In this document: positions 5,386-10,724 of the stretch, piece by piece
Layout of the letters: each line of letters starts with the position of its first letter
Numbering within the stretch: the stretch's first letter is position 1
Source of the DNA: Deltaproteobacteria bacterium
Lineage (GTDB): Bacteria; Desulfobacterota; Desulfobulbia; Desulfobulbales; BM004
Reading direction: 5' to 3'
Length of the DNA: 10,724 nucleotides
NCBI GenBank assembly: GCA_019312695.1
Contig: JAFDCT010000100.1
Span: forward strand, 1 to 10,724
Notes under the pieces: generated by a model
What the model was told of the DNA's origin: nothing
Database searches by the model: none
Seen by the model: only the letters and a program-made list of their open reading frames with translations
Translations under genes and position numbers: made by a program

Positions 5386-5862
5386 TTACTCCAACCTCTT
5401 GATTTTTCTAAGGAATTTTTTGTTTTTCGGCACACCTTCCTGAATGTATTGTATAATACCGTTTCTATCGATTAGGAACGTTATCCTTCCTTTGCCGTAA
5501 AGATTTCTGATCGCCTTGTCTCTGTCGGAAATAAGAGGAAAGGTTATACCGTATTCCTCGCTAAATTTTTTATGGGTCTCAATCGTGTCATAACTCACAC
5601 CCAGAACCTGGGTGTTCAGGTCTTCAAAGCGTTTGATATCTTTCTGGAAGGCCTGCAGCTCCGCTTTTCAGACAGGTGAAAAGTCTTCAAAGTAAAAGGC
5701 GAGCACCACATTTTTCTGACCCCGGTAATCCACCAGGTTGACCGGACCTTTGTCAGAGACGGCTTCAAACAGGGGGGCCTCGTCGCCAACTTCAAGTGCA
5801 GCGGCTAATACCGGCACAAGAGTTAATAAGCCGGTCAACAAGGTAGCAAGAATTTTTTTCAT
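5386..5862 (-). CDS. Exported selenocysteine peroxiredoxin (PrxQ/BCP-like), TGA-recoded
   Basis: The two frames on either side of TGA 5670-5668 are in phase and make one 158-residue protein. Residues 1-22 are a signal peptide (MKKILATLLTGLLTLVPVLA), so it acts in the periplasm. ALEVGDEAPLFEA and VNLVDYRGQKNVVLAFYFEDFSPV lead to the TGA at position 65. AELQAF, VLGVSYDTIETHKKF, YGITFPLISD and GRITFLIDRNGIIQYI then follow. In PrxQ/BCP-type peroxiredoxins the residue after the D-[FN]-[TS]-P segment is the peroxidatic Cys, which attacks peroxide; here it is TGA. The protein has no cysteine, so Sec would be its only redox residue (a 1-Sec enzyme). ATG 5862 is chosen because GAGG lies six bases upstream. 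A nonsense mutation is the alternative, but conservation on both sides and the stem after the TGA argue against it. Confidence 0.85.
5626..5670 (-). promoter_or_regulatory. Candidate bacterial SECIS element
   Basis: Directly after the TGA (5670-5668, minus), AAAGCG (5667-5662) pairs perfectly with CGCTTT (5631-5626). Inside, CTG and CAG flank a mismatch, an A-U pair and the loop GGCCT. The loop starts with GG and resembles the GGUCU loop of the E. coli fdhF element (both have TGCAGG before it). Here GG begins 14 bases after the TGA, a few bases closer than in fdhF. The outer stem is certain; SelB binding is inferred. Confidence 0.55.
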
Positions 5863-6241
5863 GAGCATCCTCACTTTTACGAGTTTATGTAGCATTTTAA
5901 TAAAGCCTCACCAAACTGTATTATCAGAAAGGTGCTTAATTATTTTAGAATAATATGATAGCATGAGATATATTTAAAATCATATACTCAAAAAAATTTT
6001 TGTCAAAAAAAAAGACATGTTCAGTCCGTCAGCTGTGCCGGACTTCTGCACAACAAACAATATAATAACAAGGAAACAGCTGCAGGGAAAAATAGCTGAA
6101 CTGCTCTTAGCGCAGAAACCGGCAGTGCCTGCCAGCCAGGATCCTGGGAGTTCCCCGTGTTCAAGCCCTACTGCCTTTGCAGCAAAACTGATTCATACCG
6201 GGGGTCACCCTCTCTTCATTTGAACGTATTCGCCCACAGGT
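5863..6241. other. Intergenic region between divergent genes
   Basis: The left part (to about 6015) is very AT-rich and should hold the promoter of the selenoprotein gene, although I find only weak hexamers. The right part (about 6020-6240) is much richer in G+C. It contains an open frame at 6017-6223 whose translation (rich in P, S and A) looks like nothing known and has no ribosome site. I see no RNA gene. Confidence 0.4.
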
Positions 6242-6694
6242 ATGTATACTCTTTATCGTGAACAGTACGTGAAAGCAAATCTGGCTGATGCCTGGGATCT
6301 ATTGAAAGACCCGGCCAATCTTGACCGTATTACTCCCGAATACCTCTGTTTCCGGATAGTTTCCCCTGTCCCTCCTGAAATGTTTAATGGACTGATAATC
6401 GAGTACCGCATAAAAATTCCATGGTTTGGGGAGCAAACATGGGTGGCGGAGATCAAGCACATCAAGGAGATGCGTTCATTTGTCGATGAACAGAGGCTGG
6501 GCCCCTACAGGTTCTGGTATCATTACCACCAGATAGACACAGAAGACGGCAGAATTAAATTGACTGACAGGGTCTACTATGAAGTCCCTTATTCCATATT
6601 CGGCAAAATCCTCCATTTACTCTTTATCCGCAGGACATTAAAAAGGATTTTTGATTACAGAAAAGAAAAGATCGCTGCAATCCTGGAAACCTAA
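6242..6694 (+). CDS. SRPBCC (START/Bet v1-like) ligand-binding protein
   Basis: The protein has 150 residues, the normal size for a single SRPBCC domain. The family forms a helix-grip cavity for hydrophobic ligands. Signs of it are the N-terminal strand TLYREQYVKANLADAWDLLKDP (3-24 region), the loop NLDRITPEYLCFRI (27-39), MFNGLIIEYRIKIPWFGEQTW (48-67 region), FVDEQRLGPYRFWYHYHQ (80-97), LTDRVYYEVPYSIFG (107-121) and the C-terminal helix with RRTLKRIFDYRKEKI (130-144). This pattern is typical of the COG4276-like cyclase/dehydrase group. No catalytic residues are known for it. A stop at 6221 leaves ATG 6242 as the only credible start, with a poor ribosome site. It lies 218 bases upstream of the lipid-modification operon, in the same direction, and may carry or sense an acyl ligand; that link is inference. 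Confidence 0.8.
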   Translation: MYTLYREQYVKANLADAWDLLKDPANLDRITPEYLCFRIVSPVPPEMFNGLIIEYRIKIPWFGEQTWVAEIKHIKEMRSFVDEQRLGPYRFWYHYHQIDTEDGRIKLTDRVYYEVPYSIFGKILHLLFIRRTLKRIFDYRKEKIAAILET

Positions 6695-6759
6695 GTGGTT
6701 TTACTTTGCCATTTCTCATAATTAAAATCATAGCGCCTCAAAAACAGGAACTCTCCCAA

Positions 6760-6772
6760 TACACCCGGTGTA
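6760..6772. repeat. Palindrome TACACC-C-GGTGTA
   Basis: Perfect six-base arms around one central C, about 55 bases upstream of the predicted -10 of the lipid operon. The position would suit an activator site. The binding protein is unknown. Confidence 0.4.
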
Positions 6773-6810
6773 AGGTTGATCAGGCTGCACGTTTATTTTG
6801 AACTTACGGG

Positions 6811-6832
6811 AAACCGGTTTTTGTGCTAGAAT
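6811..6832 (+). promoter_or_regulatory. Extended -10 promoter with embedded palindrome
   Basis: TGCTAGAAT (6824-6832) is an extended -10 with a five-of-six hexamer (TAGAAT). No good -35 is present at 17 bases. The perfect palindrome AAACCGGTTT (6811-6820) lies just upstream in the spacer and could be an operator. Transcription would start near 6839, leaving a leader of about 74 bases to ATG 6913. Confidence 0.5.
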
Positions 6833-6912
6833 GATTTTTACAATTATTTTAAATAGGTTATGTGGTGAATTGCTGCCTCTCCACATAAAACACAAATCTT
6901 TTAGCAAATACT

Positions 6913-7680
6913 ATGCTGAAGATATTTCTTATCCAATCCCTGGTAATCTTCGTCTATGCCCTGACCTGGTTTATCGTCGCGCTGGTTAAGAACAGAAACG
7001 ATGTTGCCGATATTGCCTGGGGCGGCGGGTTTATCTGTGCAGCGCTTACCGCATCCCTGGTCCAGGGAACAGGCAAGGCCCGGGCCATACTTGTCCTTCT
7101 CCTCGTGGTGGCATGGGGCGCGAGGCTGATGCTGCATATCAGCATACGGAACCGGGGTAAACCCGAAGACCGCCGCTACAAAGCCTGGCGGGAAGAATGG
7201 GGCAGTTCCTTTCTGGCCCGGACCTTCCTCCAGGTCTTTCTCCTGCAGGGTTTCCTGCTGCTTATCATCTCGCTGCCCGTCACCCTGGTCATTACCCACA
7301 GCGGTCCGGGCCTCAACATACTTGATGCTGCCGGTTTCTGTATCTGGCTGTTCGGTTTTCTCTTTGAAGCGGTCGGCGACTACCAGCTCCTGCAATTCAA
7401 AAAAAATCCCGCCAACAAGGGAAAGATTATGAAATACGGCCTGTGGCGCTATACCAGGCACCCGAACTATTTCGGCGAGGTGACCCTCTGGTGGGGTATC
7501 TTTCTCATCTGCCTTGCTGTACCGGGAAGCCTATGGACCATAATCGGTCCCCTTACCATCACCTGGCTCATCCTCAAGGTATCGGGCACGCCGCTGCTGG
7601 AAAAAAGATATGTCGACAACCCGGAATACGCGGAATATATAAAAGGCACAAGCTCATTTTTCCCTCTTCCCCCAAAGTGA
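6913..7680 (+). CDS. DUF1295 integral membrane protein (steroid 5-alpha-reductase-like fold)
   Basis: The protein has 255 residues with about six membrane helices (near 3-23, 34-50, 58-76, 107-127, 138-155 and 193-225). The family signature is near the C-terminus: [17 protein letters not shown] (155-171) followed by [14 protein letters not shown] (176-189), then a hydrophobic stretch and a short loop [14 protein letters not shown]. This end resembles the NAD(P)H- or SAM-binding end of 3-oxo-5-alpha-steroid 4-dehydrogenases and isoprenylcysteine methyltransferases, which use membrane-embedded lipid substrates. The reaction is unknown. The next gene begins 13 bases after its stop, making it the first gene of a five-gene operon. 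ATG 6913 lacks a clear ribosome site; a stop at 6886 rules out a longer form with a better start. Confidence 0.85.
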   Translation: MLKIFLIQSLVIFVYALTWFIVALVKNRNDVADIAWGGGFICAALTASLVQGTGKARAILVLLLVVAWGARLMLHISIRNRGKPEDRRYKAWREEWGSSFLARTFLQVFLLQGFLLLIISLPVTLVITHSGPGLNILDAAGFCIWLFGFLFEAVGDYQLLQFKKNPANKGKIMKYGLWRYTRHPNYFGEVTLWWGIFLICLAVPGSLWTIIGPLTITWLILKVSGTPLLEKRYVDNPEYAEYIKGTSSFFPLPPK

Positions 7681-7693
7681 TAAGGAGGCTGAA

Positions 7694-8110
7694 ATGCTCC
7701 ACACCATCAAGGTATACTTTGCTACGCTGCCGGTCTTTCTGGCCATTGATTTCTTCTGGCTTGGATTCCTGATGTCAAAATTCTACAAGACGGAGTTGGG
7801 TCCCCTGTCCAGGGGTGCATCCGGATCGTATGAGACCATCTGGTGGGCTGCGGCCGTTGTCTATGTATGCATACCGCTTGGCATAGTACTCTTTGTTCTG
7901 CCACGGGTCACAGGTTCATCCATCTTCCCTGCAGCCCCCATCTGGGGAGCCCTTTACGGTTTTGTGATGTACGCGGTATATGACATGACCAATTATGCCC
8001 TGGTGGACAAGTGGCCCCTGCGCATGTCGGTTGTTGATATCTGCTGGGGCATTTTCATCTGCGGCACGGTCTCAACGGCTGCCGCCTATTTCGACAGATG
8101 GTTCCAGTGA
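7694..8110 (+). CDS. DUF2177 membrane protein
   Basis: The protein has 138 residues and four membrane helices (about 8-28, 47-70, 78-97 and 112-132). The family pattern is plain: an N-terminal AIDFFWLGFL (17-26) with FYKTELGPL (30-38), and the motif YDMTNYALVDKWPLRMSVVDICWG (96-119 region), whose Asp, Asn and Trp face the membrane region and may be functional. The family has no assigned reaction. It very often sits beside DUF1295, DUF1365 and cyclopropane-synthase genes in Proteobacteria, which agrees with its place here. The start is certain: AAGGAGG (7682-7688) lies five bases before ATG 7694. It is co-transcribed with the genes on both sides (gaps of 13 and 31 bases). Confidence 0.85.
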   Translation: MLHTIKVYFATLPVFLAIDFFWLGFLMSKFYKTELGPLSRGASGSYETIWWAAAVVYVCIPLGIVLFVLPRVTGSSIFPAAPIWGALYGFVMYAVYDMTNYALVDKWPLRMSVVDICWGIFICGTVSTAAAYFDRWFQ

Positions 8111-8141
8111 TAGGATGGCAAGAGGAGCCAGGAGAGTTTAG

Positions 8142-9386
8142 ATGAAGATTGCTATCATCGGCAGCGGCATTTCCGGCCTGGTGTGTGGACATCTTCTGCA
8201 CAGAGATTTCGATCTTTCGATTTTTGAGGCCAACGACTATATTGGCGGCCATACGCACACCATCGATGTCAGCTGTGAACATGGGTCGTATGCTGTTGAT
8301 ACCGGCTTTATTGTTTTCAACGAGGTGACCTATCCGAACTTCTGCAGACTCATAGATCAATTGGGTGTAGCATCCCAGCCGACCCGCATGAACTTCAGTG
8401 TCCGCTGCGAAAATACAGGGCTGGAGTATGGCTCGGATTCGGCCGATACGCTGTTTGCCCAGCGCCAAAACATCCTGTCCCTGTCATATTGGCGCATGGT
8501 GTTTGAGATCTTCAGGCTGCGGCGCCACCTGGTTGCCTACATCGATTCGGATGAGCCGGACATGCCCATGGGAACATTCCTTGCCCGGCACAACTATTCA
8601 CAGCGCTTCATCGATCATTTCGTGGTGCCCCTGGGGGCTTCGCTCTGGTCTGCCGAACCTGGCAGGATACGTGAATTCCCGGCCCGCACCTTCGGCCGGT
8701 TTTTTGAGAACCACGGTTTCCTGCAGGCAACCAACCCAATACAGTGGCGGGTAATTACCGGCGGCTCAAACCAGTATGTCAAAAAACTTGTGTCACCCTT
8801 TGCTGATAAAATACACCTCGGAACGCCGGTTACCCGTGTGCACCGCACAGAGGAGTACGCCGAGCTTGAATTTGCCGGCCGAGCGAGCGAGCGCTTCGAC
8901 CAGGTTGTCTTTGCCACTCACAGCGACCAGGCCCTTGCTATACTTGCAGCTCCGACAGAGAATGAGCGCACCATACTCGGTGCCGTACCCTACCAGGAAA
9001 ACGTAACAGTGCTGCATACCGACGATACGCTCCTGCCGCGCAACCGCAAGACCTGGTCGAGCTGGAACTATGCCATTCTCTCCGGTCAGGTTGACAGGGC
9101 TGCAGTTACCTATAATATGAATATGCTGCAGAGTATCAAGGCGGCAGAAACTTTCTGCGTTTCTTTGAACATGCAGCACAGAATAGCAGGGTACAAGGTA
9201 TTGGGCCGCTACCTGTATCATCACCCGGTATACCTGGAGCGCTCCGTTACGGCCAAGGCGTCGCATAAGATCATCAGCGTGCAGAACAGGACCCACTTCT
9301 GCGGGGCTTACTGGGGATATGGGTTTCACGAGGATGGTGTAAAAAGCGGACTGGCAGTGGCTGAATATTTCGGGAAAGCGCTCTGA
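8142..9386 (+). CDS. FAD-dependent amine-oxidase-like protein of the lipid operon
   Basis: The protein has 414 residues. The N-terminal dinucleotide fold carries GSGISG (7-12) and E29 for the FAD ribose, then the loop YIGGHTHT (33-40), where this group contacts the flavin. VDTGFIVFNEVTYPNF (52-67) is a signature of the NAD(P)-binding/amine-oxidase flavoproteins encoded next to cyclopropane-fatty-acid synthase genes. Further landmarks are VPLGASLWS (162-170), WRVITGGSNQYV (202-213) and the C-terminal FAD end YWGYGFHEDGVKSGLA (about 389-405). Relatives are proposed to oxidise or reduce acyl chains on phospholipids. The furan fatty acid (UfaD/UfaO) and 10-methyl fatty acid pathways are parallels, but no closer match is claimed. 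GGAGAG lies five bases before the ATG. The next gene starts two bases after its stop, so the two are translationally coupled. Confidence 0.85.
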   Translation: MKIAIIGSGISGLVCGHLLHRDFDLSIFEANDYIGGHTHTIDVSCEHGSYAVDTGFIVFNEVTYPNFCRLIDQLGVASQPTRMNFSVRCENTGLEYGSDSADTLFAQRQNILSLSYWRMVFEIFRLRRHLVAYIDSDEPDMPMGTFLARHNYSQRFIDHFVVPLGASLWSAEPGRIREFPARTFGRFFENHGFLQATNPIQWRVITGGSNQYVKKLVSPFADKIHLGTPVTRVHRTEEYAELEFAGRASERFDQVVFATHSDQALAILAAPTENERTILGAVPYQENVTVLHTDDTLLPRNRKTWSSWNYAILSGQVDRAAVTYNMNMLQSIKAAETFCVSLNMQHRIAGYKVLGRYLYHHPVYLERSVTAKASHKIISVQNRTHFCGAYWGYGFHEDGVKSGLAVAEYFGKAL

Positions 9387-9388
9387 TT

Positions 9389-10132
9389 ATGAAAAGCTGC
9401 ATCTACAAAGGCGAACTGTATCATCACCGTTACCTGCCGCGGGAAAACAGGTTTACCTATACGGTATTCTTCATGTTCCTTGACCTTGAAGAGCTGGAGC
9501 ATCTCTTTGACGGCTACTGGCTCTGGTCTGTGGAACAGGCAAACGTGGCCAATTTCAGGCGTGCCGATTACCTTGGGCCATCGGACGTGCCGCTCGATCA
9601 GGCAGTGCGGGACCGGGTTGAGCAGGAGCTGGGGGAACGGCCCGGCGGCCCGATCCGTATGCTGACCCATCTGCGATATTACGGCCATTGCTTCAACCCC
9701 GTTTCTTTTTATTACTGCTACGATACAGCTGATACCAGGGTGGAATATATAGTGGCCGAAATCACCAACACGCCCTGGCGGGAACGCCACTCCTATGTGC
9801 TGGGTGAGAAGCAGAACCAGGGGACGGTCTCGCGCAAGCGCTTCCGTTTTGCCAAGGGTTTCCATGTCTCACCATTCATGGATATGGACTTCCGGTACGA
9901 CTGGATCTTTGAGGAGCCGAACGGATCCCTGCGAATCCATATGATCAATTTCAAGGAGGAAACAAGATTTTTTGAAGCTATACTGTCCATGCAGCGCAGT
10001 GAGATCAGTGGCCCGGCCCTGGCCTGGGTGCTGATCCGTTTCCCGGCCATGACCATCAAGGTGCTGTCCATGATCTACTGGCAGGCCTTCCGCCTCTGGC
10101 TGAAAAAAACTCCGTATTATGAACATCCATAG
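9389..10132 (+). CDS. DUF1365 protein
   Basis: The protein has 247 residues, close to the family norm. Key family segments: YHHRYLPRENRFTYTVFF (11-28), where the HxR and the FTY strand recur across the family; LTHLRYYGHCFNPVSFYYCYD (92-112 region), the strongest signature; AEITNTPWRERHSYVL (123-138), with its conserved NTPW and HxY; and HVSPFMDMDFRYDW (about 157-170). The C-terminal hydrophobic helix (about 205-225) may touch the membrane. No reaction has been shown. The family is nearly always next to a flavoprotein and a CFA-type methyltransferase, which is exactly the case here, so a role in the same lipid pathway is likely. ATG 9389 has no own ribosome site; it relies on coupling to the gene before it. 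Confidence 0.85.
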   Translation: MKSCIYKGELYHHRYLPRENRFTYTVFFMFLDLEELEHLFDGYWLWSVEQANVANFRRADYLGPSDVPLDQAVRDRVEQELGERPGGPIRMLTHLRYYGHCFNPVSFYYCYDTADTRVEYIVAEITNTPWRERHSYVLGEKQNQGTVSRKRFRFAKGFHVSPFMDMDFRYDWIFEEPNGSLRIHMINFKEETRFFEAILSMQRSEISGPALAWVLIRFPAMTIKVLSMIYWQAFRLWLKKTPYYEHP

Positions 10133-10152
10133 AGTTTTATGGGAGTTACGTC

Positions 10153-10724
10153 ATGAGCAAGCATATCTGCAGTTTTGAGGAAAAAAAATCGACACTGTGC
10201 CCTAGCCCGTTGCATACATGGTGCAAAAAGGCTCTCTTCGCCATGTTCGCCGACCTGCGGTTCGGCAAACTGTCGGTCTACAACCGCGGCAAGCTCTATG
10301 AATTCGGCGAATCGCTGGAATCCTCGGCCATTGCAGCCGCAGTGGCCATCCATGATCCGCGTTTCTACCCTAATGTCCTGTTCAAAGGCAGTCTTGGAGC
10401 TGCTGAGTCCTACATGAAGGGGTACTGGTCTACCGACAGTCTCACCGACGTTGTCAGACTTTTTGCGGCCAATGCCGACCTGCTCAACCGCAAACTGGAT
10501 GGCGGCTGGTCAAAGCTCACAGCGCCCCTGATGCGAATCTTCCACCTACTGCGGAAAAACACGACCAGGGGGAGCAGAAAGAACATCGTGGCCCATTATG
10601 ACCTGAGCAATGATTTCTTCCAGCTTTTCCTGGATAGGTCCATGGCCTATTCCTGCGGGATTTTTGAACAGGAAAACTGCACCCTGCACGAGGCCCAGGT
10701 TGCCAAGTTTGACCGGATATGTAA
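10153..10724 (+). CDS. cfa: Cyclopropane-fatty-acyl-phospholipid synthase-type methyltransferase, 3'-partial
   Basis: The frame is open from ATG 10153 to the window end (190 codons). GGGAG lies seven bases upstream. The N-terminal domain (about 30-110) has LRFGKLSVYNRG and FKGSLGAAESYMKGYWSTDSLTDVV, the usual lead-in of CFA synthases and their relatives, including a Gly-Glu/Ala-x-Ser-Tyr step. The linker (about 125-145) is basic. HYDLSNDFFQLFLDRSMAYSC (148-168 region) is the start of the catalytic domain and the best-conserved segment; the family normally has HYDLGND..ELFLD..M.YSC. CTLHEAQVAKFDRIC follows. The SAM-binding GxGxG motif lies beyond the window. In the family, a methylene or methyl group is added to a double bond of a phospholipid acyl chain. 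Whether this one makes a cyclopropane or a methylated or branched product cannot be told. It ends the visible operon. Confidence 0.85.
   Translation, partial: MSKHICSFEEKKSTLCPSPLHTWCKKALFAMFADLRFGKLSVYNRGKLYEFGESLESSAIAAAVAIHDPRFYPNVLFKGSLGAAESYMKGYWSTDSLTDVVRLFAANADLLNRKLDGGWSKLTAPLMRIFHLLRKNTTRGSRKNIVAHYDLSNDFFQLFLDRSMAYSCGIFEQENCTLHEAQVAKFDRIC

Noticed and set aside
5386..5895. Reading the peroxiredoxin as two separate genes or a frameshifted pseudogene
   Set aside because: The two halves are in the same phase, with no shift, and join at a single TGA at the catalytic position. The second half has no ribosome site of its own at 5598.
5863..5895. Longer N-terminus for the selenoprotein from ATG 5895 or 5868
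   Set aside because: GAGG six bases before ATG 5862 and the signal peptide beginning MKKIL fit the shorter start; the extra residues do not look like part of a leader.
6017..6223. 68-residue plus-strand frame in the spacer
   Set aside because: It has no ribosome site, no recognisable features and a composition unlike the neighbouring genes.
6801..6832. ECF-type -35 (GGGAAAC) for the lipid operon
   Set aside because: The hexamer spacing to a fitting -10 does not match an ECF promoter I can name; the extended -10 is the simpler reading.
1..10724. CRISPR array, tRNA, rRNA or insertion sequence
   Set aside because: No regularly spaced repeats with unique spacers, no cloverleaf or T-loop pattern, and no transposase frame or terminal inverted repeats were seen.

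Overview
This window looks like chromosomal DNA from a mesophilic Gram-negative bacterium. A Geobacter/Desulfuromonas-type member of the Desulfobacterota is my best guess. That guess is inference: it rests on a probable selenocysteine peroxiredoxin, the amidohydrolase-like protein and the general gene style, and no marker gene is present. The right third (from about 6.9 kb) is dense, GC-richer and one operon. The left and middle are looser, with small hypothetical genes, AT-rich spacers and several short repeats.

Layout. At 2-1042 (+) is the 3' part of an amidohydrolase-fold gene in which every expected metal ligand appears to be substituted, so it is probably a pseudoenzyme. Small hypothetical genes follow: a membrane protein (1104-1373, +), a five-cysteine soluble protein (1418-1681, -) and a probable lipoprotein (1919-2290, -). 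A pair of covarying tandem hairpins (2471-2533) separates these from a COG2509-type FAD dehydrogenase (2532-3806, -). Next are an exported CIA30-family protein (4187-4867, +), a strong intrinsic terminator (4942-4976) and a 62-residue protein (5007-5195, -).

The most notable gene is at 5386-5862 (-). It is an exported peroxiredoxin whose peroxidatic cysteine codon is an in-frame TGA, followed directly by a SECIS-like stem. Simple gene calling would split it into two open frames. Read through, it gives one cysteine-free protein with selenocysteine at residue 65.

After a spacer and a SRPBCC protein (6242-6694, +) comes a tightly packed operon: DUF1295 membrane protein, DUF2177 membrane protein, FAD-dependent amine-oxidase-like protein, DUF1365 protein and a cyclopropane-fatty-acid-synthase-type methyltransferase cut by the window end (10153-10724). 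Together these suggest SAM-dependent modification, and possibly dehydrogenation, of unsaturated acyl chains in membrane phospholipids. An extended -10 promoter and two palindromes lie upstream of the operon.

Four short purine-rich islands of the AATGGAAAAT type recur on the + strand between 1.0 and 4.2 kb. One of them supplies the C-terminus of the amidohydrolase-like gene.
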